This document shows, in pieces, positions 8,157 through 15,438 of a stretch of 15,438 bases of DNA. Position 1 is the stretch's first letter, and the number at the start of each line of letters is the position of its first letter. Origin of the DNA: Ichthyophonus hoferi (taxonomy: Eukaryota; Opisthokonta; Ichthyosporea; Ichthyophonida; Ichthyophonidae); NCBI GenBank assembly GCA_002751075.1, contig NAOQ01000518.1, forward strand, positions 1-15,438, in the 5' to 3' direction. The translations under genes and the position numbers were made by a program. Below the pieces are notes generated by a model. The model ran no database searches and had not been told where the DNA came from. It worked only from the letters and a program-made list of their open reading frames with translations.

Positions 8157-8421
8157 GATCTTAATTTTATCTATTGTTTAAGTCTTCATTATTTTTTGTA
8201 TTTTAACATACTTCTGATAATAGATTATCAACTTGCTGTGTTGGATCTTGTAATTAATATTTTTTAAAAAAAAACTAGTACTTTCCTATTAAGTTGATTT
8301 CTTTAATTAGAAGGTGTTTGCTTGGACTGTTTTTTAGTATAATATGTAAGATTTAGTAATTATATCAACCATGTTCTTCAGTATTGCAAGTGGCGAATTT
8401 AGAATAAGAGCTCTTACTTTT
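8157..8421. other. Spacer after RPL24
   Basis: This is AT-rich, T-biased sequence with no gene visible. Confidence 0.5.
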
Positions 8422-9241
8422 ATGCAAAATCGAGAGTCCCTAATCCGTGTCAGGCAAAACTTCTTAATACTTTCTGTTGGAAATAAGTAGGTAGGATCAT
8501 AACTGACCAATATCCATTTATAATTGAAGGAATACCAAATTAGAGGTGTTTAGAAAGTGTCCGTTTGCAATACACGGGGTACAGATGAGCTAAGACATTT
8601 ATTGTTGAACAAGTCAACATATGTTGAAGAATATGCCGATAAGGATGATGACAAAACCAGGAGTGCAGTTATTTGGGCGATGGCCCAAGGCATCTAGAGA
8701 ATCTGTTGCCATGATTTAAATAGAAATGATTATGTTACCGTTCATTGTAAACGTATAGCTGTAGGACCTCTGTCATTGGCTGGTTCAATCTTTATCGATC
8801 GCTTTGGATTGGCAGTTAGTACTAATCTGAGATATTCTCTAATTGGCGGGTTTAGATTGCACTAACAAATTTTTCCAGACCACATATGTAATAGTAATTG
8901 CCAATAATATTAAATGATTATAGCTACATGTAACGATCTTCAGTAGCTCTGGTAACTTGTCTACAGACTTCAAGAATTCCAATTAGATGTTGTTTAAGAG
9001 AATCTCTTGCTGGGTTAGCGATAGACACTGCGCTTAGCTCTGATCTGCTTTCAATAGAAAGATGAGATGAGTTCAATGTAAGTAAAGGTGTGTATGATGG
9101 TTCCGTCCTTAGCTATCTAAAGTATTCTTACACAAACGGAGGAGAAACTTCTGCCCTAATATGCTTAGATGCGTTTGCGGTAATAACACAGTGCGAACGA
9201 TCAGCGAGAGGGCTAAGGCTAGGTGTATTTAATAGTTGTTA
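8422..9241 (+). pseudogene. Decayed coding-like segment interrupted by the Tc1-like element
   Basis: Base composition is less AT-rich than the neighbourhood. One frame stays open, apart from single breaks, from 8554 to about 8868, with runs of 46 and 57 codons (text such as GTDELRHLLLNKSTYVEEYA and VGPLSLAGSIFIDRFGLAV). Another frame continues from about 8934 to 9287 with runs of about 43 and 73 codons (SLAGLAIDTALSSDLLSIER; TSALICLDAFAVITQCERSA). The second frame is entered by the transposon at 9242. I recognise no family. Several breaks and a frame change mean it is not functional if it ever was a gene. The antisense frame over 8554-8860 is also fairly open, so the strand is not certain. 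Confidence 0.3.
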
Positions 9242-9338
9242 TTACAAGGTATTTTGGAAATGTTTGAAAGATTTTAGAAATATATAAAATGATTTTAAAA
9301 ATATGCTGAAGGATTTTTGAAATATGTTGAAAAACTTG
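9242..9338 (+). repeat. Left terminal inverted repeat, with four internal direct repeats
   Basis: The repeat contains four close copies of an 11-mer ATTTT-x-(G/A)AAAT at 9251, 9271, 9292 and 9313, spaced 20-21 bp apart, about two turns of the helix. Such arrays are the likely transposase binding sites, comparable in principle with the IR/DR ends of some Tc1 elements. Confidence 0.8.
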
Positions 9339-9595
9339 CACCTTTTTATCTTCAAATTAGGAATTTTAAACTTCAATGTGAACCATCAAAATATTCAAAT
9401 AAAATCAAAAACAAAGACAAGATAAATTTCTAGCTTTGAAAAGATAAAATTAAAATATCAATTATGAGTGGTCGGGTGAAAGAACCAATAGTTGCTATAT
9501 ATAAGTAATTCCGGGGAAGATTAAAATACTTATTTTGACCATTGAAAGATATAGAATTATATTTTGCAAAAAAGAAAAAACAAGTTAAAATAAAT

Positions 9596-10483
9596 ATGGC
9601 TAAGCAAAAAACTACAATCACGAGAGGAAGGTTTAAAAACATTATCAGGCTTTTAAATTTAGGAAGACCGTATTGGAGATCTCGACATTAAGAATATAAA
9701 TCAAGCGAGTATTTACAAAATAAACAAGCAGAAAAATTTGTCAAAGTCACTGTTAACATTTGAAATGGTGTTTGCAAAGAAAGGAAGGGGGGGGAAAAAG
9801 GATAATAGTTCACTCTTGGAGAAAATCAACTCTTTTTATAGCAAGGACGATTCTCTCTCACATAAAGGAATACTGAAGAAACTCGAGGAGAAAGAGACAT
9901 GCACGCTTCAATCCCCGTAATTTGCCAATAATAAAAGAGACTGAGCGGAATGAAAAAAAACCAATTAAAAGCCTCTGTTATTCTCACCCAACAGAATCGG
10001 GAGGCTAGAACACATTTTGCGAGAGAACTGCAGTAGGAGTCAAATAGAAACATCCTGTATCTCGACGAAAACTGACTCAAATAACACACATCCATAAGTT
10101 ATGGGTATTTGCTGCCAAACCAAGATGCAGTGATAACCGTTCCAGCCAATGAGGGACAAAATATCTCTTTGTACGCAGTTATTTCTCGGTTAGGAATACA
10201 ACACTATGTCTTACAGGATGGAGCTTATAATTCAAACTCATTTGTACATTTTTTAAAGGCAGAAAATCAGACCAGAATCTTCAGAGGAAATCCAATTTTG
10301 GCTATGGATAATTGCAGTATACAAAAAAGTGTGATAGTGAAGCAATATTTGTTAAGTTTAAACGTTGAAGTAATGTCTTTGCCACCATATAGTCTGGACT
10401 TTAGTCTAATTGAAAACCTTTTCTCCAAATCAAGTCCAACTTCAATTCAATTAGACCTAGAGAAACTCAATATAATCAGCTAA
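9596..10483 (+). pseudogene. Tc1/IS630-type DD34E transposase, degraded
   Basis: The enzyme cuts and rejoins the element ends. The N-terminus starts at ATG 9596 (MAKQKTTITRGRFKNIIRLL), like the first helix of the helix-turn-helix domain. It continues in a shifted frame at about 9663-9920, with KKGRGGKKD and then LLEKINSFYSKDDSLSHKGI, the second DNA-binding helix region. The catalytic half is in one frame from about 10025, with YLDEN (Asp codon 10064-10066), MDNCSI (Asp codon 10307-10309) and LPPYSLDFSLIEN (Glu codon 10412-10414). The second Asp and the Glu are separated by 34 residues. The frame changes after about 9660, ends in a stop at 9918-9920, and has three further stops between about 10030 and 10080, so no active enzyme can be made. 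Nothing recognisable lies between 9921 and 9990. Confidence 0.9.
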
Positions 10484-10624
10484 AAATATGCATCACATCG
10501 GTTTTGAAAAATCCACGAAACTAAAATCTAGATGAGTATTATGGTCATATGTGGCAAGCACTAGTGCGGGAGATCAATAGTTTTGATTGAAGTATAGAAA
10601 TTTATCTTCTATTCTTGTTGCTTA

Positions 10625-10751
10625 AATATTCTAAAAATATTTTCAGAATTTGTTAACATATTTCCAAAATCTTGCAAAATATTTTTTTTAAAATCTTTAT
10701 ATATATAACATATTTCTAAGATCTTTCCATATATTCCAAAATACCCTGCAA
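10625..10751 (-). repeat. Right terminal inverted repeat, with five internal repeats
   Basis: Read on the minus strand from 10751 inward, it matches the left end. It carries related 11-mers at 10732-10742, 10712-10722, 10684-10694, 10660-10670 and 10639-10649, spaced 20, 28, 24 and 21 bp. The inner boundary is approximate because the repeats become looser inward. Confidence 0.75.
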
Positions 10752-10753
10752 TA

Positions 10754-11005
10754 TCGAAAATAACTAACAATTTTCAGTATTCTCAATAGGAGAAAGATCT
10801 GAACACTGACGACTATATTCAAGTGCCAACAAAGAACTAGACATAATAAAATACGATGGTTATAGAATGCAGGCGAAGTACTATCTAATCATTTATGAGA
10901 ATATATATATAAAATCTTGTTAAAATGTTATGAAAATGCAAGGCTTTGTTTATTATATGGTTTAGCCGTCATTACTCATGTCGTTATTGGTTGTTTTCAT
11001 TCCTT
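10754..11005. other. Spacer to the right of the transposon
   Basis: No gene is seen. A short run with coding-like content just right of the target site (about 10790-10835) might continue the segment interrupted by the transposon, but it is too short to judge. Confidence 0.4.
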
Positions 11006-11359
11006 TTATCCTTTTCGCGACCAGTGTTCTATTTTAGGTCCAAAATATAAATAGTTGTGTATATCCTTATTGGCTAATCTGGTTCACTTGGTACCAGTAA
11101 GGACCACTAGAATTGCTTGATCATAATCCAAGTTTAATTCTTCAATTGGTCTAACGTATATATCCTTATTTGGACGGCCTTTTGCTAATTCATTTCCACA
11201 CTTTAGGTTGCGAACGAAAACATAAACATCAGCCGATGAATTATTAACACAGCTAATATTGGACTAATTATTTCATGACCCGCCTGTTACTAACGTGGCG
11301 GCTGTACCATGTGTATATAGGGAAATACTTAAATTAACCAAATATTTGTATTTTAACAA
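11006..11359 (-). pseudogene. Decayed minus-strand reading frame, unidentified
   Basis: Over 118 codons one frame carries only three internal breaks. The longest clean run is 59 codons, rich in charged residues (text such as DVYVFVRNLKCGNELAKGRP and KDIYVRPIEELNLDYDQA). That is fewer stops than this composition would give by chance, and the frame itself is unshifted. No domain is recognised, and no start or splice signals are evident. It may be an old gene fragment or part of an unidentified element. Confidence 0.3.
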
Positions 11360-11565
11360 TTAGTAATGAGTGATATATAGTATGAAGTTTTTCAGTAACT
11401 ATAAAAGGGATCGGTCAGGAGCCTCATGTTTTGCTGTAGTTATATTGAATAAAATTTAGTATTACTAACTTTAGTTAATTAGTCAATTAGTAATTATTGA
11501 CTAAAGTGCTTTTGCCTTTGTTTATCTATTTGGTTTTAACTGCATTTGCCATTAATAATAGGTGA

Positions 11566-11614
11566 GATAGTAACTATAACACAATAATATAGTAGCTACA
11601 ATACTGTAAAATAA
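11566..11614. repeat. A-rich dispersed repeat, copy 2
   Basis: This is the partner of 3608-3656, sharing TAACTATAACA and CTACAATAC with similar spacing. A-rich, T-poor sequence continues to about 11650 and is similar in texture to 5570-5890. Confidence 0.4.
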
Positions 11615-11619
11615 AAACA

Positions 11620-12021
11620 GCAACTTAGTGAAATAACAACATAATCAATAGGAATAATGTATATATTAAAAATAAATAAATATAAAAGCAAACAAGCCAA
11701 CCAATGTATGAGAGGGAGCCAAGCGTGCATAGCTCACCATAAAGCCAGGGCCTTGGGAAACAGTCTTTATTATATCATTCATTGCAAGGGTAATAATTTA
11801 AAGCATTATATGATTCGAAAGACAATATATAGAGCGCAATAAAAATAACTATAAGATGTTATTGTATTTTGTAATAAGAAATATCAAGCTAACTTACTAA
11901 ATATTAATTGGACACTAAAATTAATTTTGTGCTGTTTTGAGGTATTGGCATACAATACTTACTACCTGTGCAAAGCCTTGAATTTTGACATGAATCGCTG
12001 CAATATCTGTTGACATGTATA
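11620..12021. other. Spacer, no gene seen
   Basis: A 61-codon open frame at 11657-11842 has low-complexity Lys/Asn/Tyr-rich content at its start and no motif. I treat it as chance. Confidence 0.5.
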
Positions 12022-12031
12022 TTTATTTATT
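12022..12031 (-). terminator. Polyadenylation signal for the zinc-finger gene
   Basis: On the minus strand, overlapping AATAAATAAA lies about 350 nt past the stop codon. It is the best AATAAA downstream of the gene. An unseen nearer signal is possible. Confidence 0.4.
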
Positions 12032-12193
12032 TTAAATACATTACGTAGCATAAAGAGAAAGAGATGTTCGTACTAGCGTTGCTAAACCAGTTAGCCGCTC
12101 TTATATATAGCACATATGAGCCAAATCAGTAAAATAAATGTGGCCCATTGTGGGTTTCAAATGAAATCGTATATTTTATAATCATGTATCGTA

Positions 12194-12215
12194 ATATATA
12201 TATATATATATATAT
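12194..12215. repeat. (AT)11 microsatellite
   Basis: There are 22 bases of uninterrupted alternating A and T, in the likely 3' untranslated region of the zinc-finger gene. Confidence 0.9.
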
Positions 12216-12381
12216 TGTTGCATTTTCAAATCATAAATAATGTAGTAGATATTTGAAAATGTCGTTCTAACTTAATTCGTAATTATACACTGTGTACCAG
12301 CCTTTAACCGCTTTAGCCCATAGTGGATCCCTTTTCAATAAGACCAAGGTTTAGTGGGTTTAATTATGTTCACTATAAGCA

Positions 12382-13611
12382 CTAATTGCTTGTCATCATC
12401 ATTAACTCCTGTTGCAGGTGCTTTAATGCCTCTTCGTCAACTTTGCTAAGCAAGTCGCAGGGGAGTGGGGCGTTTGTGACATAGTTACTACCATCTTGAA
12501 GCCATAGTTCCATACTTTCCAGATTACTAATTGCATCCATTCGTTTCTTCGGCTTCAATATCTTCCTTTTCATTGGAGGTAAAAATTCATTTGTCAAGTC
12601 AGACAACAGGATATTCGATAGACTATTGCAACGTTTAGACCTAGAAAGAAGTCCAAAATTATTCATGGAAGAATCTGAGCCAGTTATATCTGCCATGTTT
12701 AGAGAATTATGGTGTCTTAAGCCAAGGTTTTCTTTCAGGTCTTGATGTAAATCTTCATTTTCAAAGGAATCTATGGTGGGTAGCGAGCTAGAAAGGTCAC
12801 CTAGATTTAAAGGCTCGAATAACCGTGAAAATTCAACAGAGAGGGCGCTAGAAGGTGAAGAAGATTGTGAATTAAAATCTGAAGACATAAAATATGAGAA
12901 TATATTGCACTGTGGGCCACGGTGTGGTTCAAATTTTTGAAGAGAATCATTGCACGATGCAGTATCCGATAAATTAGTATCGTTTATGGTGATGTGGGAC
13001 GAGAAAAAAGAAGAGGAATCTCTATTAAAATCAGGAGAAAAGTCTTTACTAGACTCGGGTGAGGACTCAAGCATAGAATGTAAGTCTGCAGCGTGGGTTG
13101 ACTTTTCGTTTAAAGTAGATGTTTCAGATGTAGACACTTGGGTGATCTCATTGGAGTTCAACTGTAATTGTCTTATGCCGTGCTTTTTAAAGAGATGATT
13201 ATTAAGTGCACTTAGACTGGCATATTTTTTAGTACAGTTTTTGGAATAACAAGCAAAATCACGTGCAAGATCACAACCTTTTCTACGACGCCTTTTAGTG
13301 TAAACACAATTAGGAATGGGTCTATGATAAACTGGGATAATGGGATGGAATGTATGTGCCTTACCAACAGTGCTTGTAGGAGATAAGGACAAGGACCGAG
13401 AAACAGTATTATGCATGGAAGACAAGGAACCATAGGAAGTCCTTGGTGAAATCAAGTTTTTGTCCGACTGATTTGCAGACTGGATTGGTGGCTGTTCTGC
13501 ATACTGTCGCTTTTGCATTGCCTGAAACATACGAAGGCGTTGCAAATGATAAAGCTGAATATCAATTGAAACAATGTTGATGAGGGGATCGGGATCAATA
13601 ACTGTCGGCAT
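12382..13611 (-). CDS. Single C2H2 zinc-finger protein, probable transcription factor
   Basis: The intronless frame of 409 residues ends in TAG. A basic cluster KRRRRK (106-111) precedes one C2H2 finger with Cys121, Cys126, His139 and His144 (C-x4-C-x12-H-x4-H), reading CTKKYASLSALNNHLFKKHG from Cys126. A basic patch followed by NC-TK-Y...LN-H...KHG resembles in layout the finger of the fungal Con7 family, which regulates morphogenesis; the spacing differs slightly, so the link is tentative. Either side is Ser/Asn/Asp-rich and probably disordered, with SP sites (ISPRT, LSLSP, ESSPESS) that could be phosphorylated. A second basic patch KRKILKPKKR (348-357) may be another nuclear signal. The C-terminus (DLLSKVDEEALKHLQQELM) looks helical and acidic. 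The ATG at 13611 is the first in frame. Codons are AT-ending, unlike RPL24. DNA binding by a lone finger would rely on the flanking basic segments. Confidence 0.85.
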   Translation of the reverse strand: MPTVIDPDPLINIVSIDIQLYHLQRLRMFQAMQKRQYAEQPPIQSANQSDKNLISPRTSYGSLSSMHNTVSRSLSLSPTSTVGKAHTFHPIIPVYHRPIPNCVYTKRRRRKGCDLARDFACYSKNCTKKYASLSALNNHLFKKHGIRQLQLNSNEITQVSTSETSTLNEKSTHAADLHSMLESSPESSKDFSPDFNRDSSSFFSSHITINDTNLSDTASCNDSLQKFEPHRGPQCNIFSYFMSSDFNSQSSSPSSALSVEFSRLFEPLNLGDLSSSLPTIDSFENEDLHQDLKENLGLRHHNSLNMADITGSDSSMNNFGLLSRSKRCNSLSNILLSDLTNEFLPPMKRKILKPKKRMDAISNLESMELWLQDGSNYVTNAPLPCDLLSKVDEEALKHLQQELMMMTSN

Positions 13612-13619
13612 TTTCGGTT

Positions 13620-13640
13620 GTCAATATTCAAATATTTGAC
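13620..13640 (-). promoter_or_regulatory. Palindrome just upstream of the zinc-finger gene
   Basis: TCAAATATTTGA (13628-13639) is a perfect 12-bp palindrome. It lies inside a wider GTCAA/TTGAC inverted pair (13620-13624 and 13636-13640), 9-29 bp before the start codon. It could be an operator-like site or a 5' UTR hairpin. Such palindromes also occur by chance in AT-rich DNA. Confidence 0.25.
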
Positions 13641-14884
13641 AGTAAAAAAACGTATTTTTTTTTAAACCAGCAGATTACAAAATCCATAACACATAATCTC
13701 TCCCGTTAGACCAGTTTGACGGCACTTCATATGTAGTACAAATTATATGAGCCTAAGAAAAAGTTGGTGTTTACGAGCCGTGATATTAGCTTTAGTTTCT
13801 AATTTTATCCCAAATGGAAAAAAATATCTAAAATATATCCCTCTAATATAATTACGTTAATTATTAATAGCATACCACAAAATTAAGGTTATAGTTTTTG
13901 AACTTCAACTTTTATTAAGGTTACCCATATTAAATAGTAAAAAATTATTATAACTAAATGAATGAACATAATAATTATTCATCCCAATATTGATAGTAAT
14001 CCTAACGTACTTATTTTATTACCTTCCATACCAATCAATGAAGGTATTCATAAATTATTTTAAATGACCGATTACGCATTCGTTTGTGTTTCTGTTCATG
14101 ATTGGTTCCGTGCCCTGGTTTTTAAAATTTCCCCACTGGGGATTCTTCCGACATTACGGCCTAGCTTACGTGGGGATATTTCCTGATTGGTCTTTATCTT
14201 CTTTGTAACCAATAATCATACGATCTTGGAGATCAATCTAATTAAATTAGATAGTATCATAAATTCCGCTTATTCCCACCTCCTCATGACCGGGTACCGT
14301 ACTGACATTCAACATAATTATCATGTAAAAAATAATAATAGCCATAATAAACAAGTAAGAGAGTATAGAGGGTCGTTTTTTTTTTTTTAATTTAAAAAAG
14401 TATTATTTTTTTGGGGGTATTAAGATGCTTCTAGACCATTTAGCTTTAAAAGCCGCAGGTATGTTGTATGAATGTAATGGTTAGCTGCAAGCATATGCAT
14501 TGGCTTAATGGAATGGCAACTATTTTAAGATAGGTTAGATACTATCTATATATTCATTTCTTGTCCAATCTATTTCCATGCATGCAACTGGGAGATAAAT
14601 AAAGCAAACGTGATCAAATATCTCAGACATTGTATTATTATTTGTACTACTATATAATCTCTAAAAAAATTAATAATTATGGAATGCCAAAGTAATTAAC
14701 ACGCCTGTAGCATAGAAAAAATGTTAATGGCAAAAGAATCGAGGGAGTAGCCACTGAGTGTACTACGATGCTCTGTTTTCTCTTAAATACCGTACTGCAA
14801 TATAATAAATAAGACATCTTCAACATCTGAAGGCACAAACATGCCTATGCTCCAGAAGATTAATAGGGGATTCCAATAGAGTAG
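13641..14884. other. Spacer upstream of the zinc-finger gene
   Basis: No gene is recognised. It presumably holds the promoter of the minus-strand zinc-finger gene; CCAAT-type words are not evident close to the start. A GC-richer patch at about 14080-14190 has coding-like frames on both strands and a TCCCC-ACT-GGGGA hairpin at 14130-14142. A T13 run lies near 14377. The 67-codon frame at 14187-14390 has no recognisable content. Confidence 0.5.
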
Positions 14885-15208
14885 CCGAGAGTGTATGTCC
14901 TTATTGAGAAATGCAGTCATCCTTTAGTAATTAAGTCACTGTTTACTATCTTCATTACTAAGGGATTGTTTCCATATATAGGTGTAGCTGTTTATTTGCT
15001 TTACTATGAGTCATACCTCAATCAACATTACTGCATATATTGGACTAGATTAAAAATAGTGAAAAAGTGCTATGCTAGGTCACTAACGTATCATAATTAT
15101 CGTTTTGGGTGACGAGTACGAAGTCGTAGTATTTTATCAGGCTAACATATTCAACTCTATTGAAGATGAGTACTCGTTTAAACATACTGCATATAGACCA
15201 TATAAATG
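14885..15208 (+). pseudogene. Possible decayed coding segment, unidentified
   Basis: One frame is open for 75 codons (14885-15109). From about 15100 an adjacent frame carries charged, coding-like text (GDEYEVVVFYQANIFNSIED) to a stop near 15206. Together they suggest a worn gene fragment with a frame change. No family is recognised and neither frame has a supported start, so chance remains possible. Confidence 0.2.
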
Positions 15209-15259
15209 ATTTTCAATCGAAATATATAGATATACGTACGGTCGGAATAATAAGTAGGG

Positions 15260-15275
15260 ACAGGAGCGCTCCTGT
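15260..15275. repeat. Perfect 16-bp GC-rich palindrome
   Basis: ACAGGAGCGCTCCTGT is exactly self-complementary. For DNA this AT-rich such a GC-rich perfect palindrome is unusual. It could be a dimeric protein binding site. Confidence 0.5.
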
Positions 15276-15405
15276 AGCTTATCTTATATTCGTTTTGAGA
15301 GAGAAGGAATACCAAGTTTATCAAAAAATCTTATGTTCTCCGCATTTGGGTACGCGGGAGCTGGTCGACCCCATGCCTTTCTTAGCTATTGCAATTTACA
15401 TTCTA

Positions 15406-15408
<3 letters not shown>

Positions 15409-15438
<30 letters not shown>
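15409..15438. repeat. Poly-T run at the window end
   Basis: Thirty T residues reach the last base, so the true length is unknown. A run this long may mark an assembly break, or the tail of a minus-strand retroposed sequence. A weak B-box-like word (GGTCGACCCC, about 15363-15372) lies nearby, but no matching A box is seen. Confidence 0.8.

Larger units (their letters stand above)
9242..10751 (+). mobile_element. Tc1/IS630-type DNA transposon, full length but with a broken transposase
   Basis: Both ends are inverted copies starting TT(A/G)CA(A/G)GGTATTTTGGAA, flanked on each side by the dinucleotide TA (9240-9241 and 10752-10753), the target duplication typical of this superfamily. Total length is 1510 bp, usual for Tc1-like elements. 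Inside is one degraded transposase reading left to right. The ends have diverged from each other (about four fifths alike over the first 40 bases), so the insertion is not recent. It lies in a decayed coding-like segment. Confidence 0.9.

Noticed and set aside
9430-10095. Two minus-strand open frames of 70 and 89 codons
   Set aside because: They are antisense to the broken transposase; the transposase motifs are on the plus strand.
12950-13433. Plus-strand 82-codon and minus-strand 73-codon frames
   Set aside because: They are antisense and out-of-frame shadows of the zinc-finger gene.
1-15438. tRNA, rRNA, snRNA or CRISPR features
   Set aside because: No cloverleaf with a proper GGTTCGA arm, no conserved rRNA or snRNA words and no regular repeat-spacer array were found by eye. 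A covariance-model scan would be needed to exclude divergent RNAs.
1-15438. A non-standard genetic code to explain in-frame stops in the relic frames
   Set aside because: RPL24 ends normally with TAA and the zinc-finger gene with TAG, and neither contains an internal stop. Decay is the simpler explanation.

Overview
The window looks like nuclear DNA of an AT-rich eukaryote. The best guess is an early-diverging, zygomycete-grade fungus; a non-fungal opisthokont cannot be ruled out. The reasons are an intron-bearing eukaryotic ribosomal protein gene, an intronless gene for a regulator with one C2H2 zinc finger, an IS630/Tc1-type DNA transposon, long gene-poor spacers and AATAAA-type polyadenylation signals. 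Only two genes look intact and recognisable: RPL24 (eL24) on the plus strand at 6386-7777, in three exons, and a 409-residue zinc-finger protein on the minus strand at 12382-13611.

Left part (1-5340): mostly spacer. It holds a poly-A run, a 31-bp minisatellite, and a close tandem pair of diverged paralogous reading frames (about 1779-2261 and 2287-2696). The pair shares a protein core (ENCL, FDS, APL-DR-HC, PK-IKA) with mainly synonymous differences inside the shared motifs, so it was once under selection as protein. The left copy has no ATG. The right copy starts with a signal-peptide-like segment but changes frame part way. Further right are two diverged copies of a non-coding-looking block (3403-3580 and 3790-3905), a decayed coding-like stretch, and a GC-rich block (about 4813-5330).

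Middle (5340-8200): an A-rich, T-poor tract of about 300 bp, then a cluster of promoter-like motifs (CACGTG, CCAAT overlapping TGACGTCA, and a pair of GGGGGTAA direct repeats one helical turn apart), then RPL24 and its 3' end.

Right part (8200-15438): a decayed coding-like segment is interrupted by a Tc1-like transposon of 1510 bp (9242-10751). The transposon has TA target duplications, long inverted repeats built from short direct repeats at about 20-28 bp spacing, and a broken DD34E transposase. Next come a decayed minus-strand reading frame (11006-11359), the zinc-finger gene, and a long spacer with weak coding-like relics. The window ends in a run of 30 T.

The two intact genes have no evident functional link: one is housekeeping translation machinery, the other a likely transcription factor. 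The most unusual items are the tandem paralogue pair, the repeat-array ends of the transposon and the asymmetric A-rich tract beside the RPL24 promoter. No complete novel multi-gene system can be claimed from this window.
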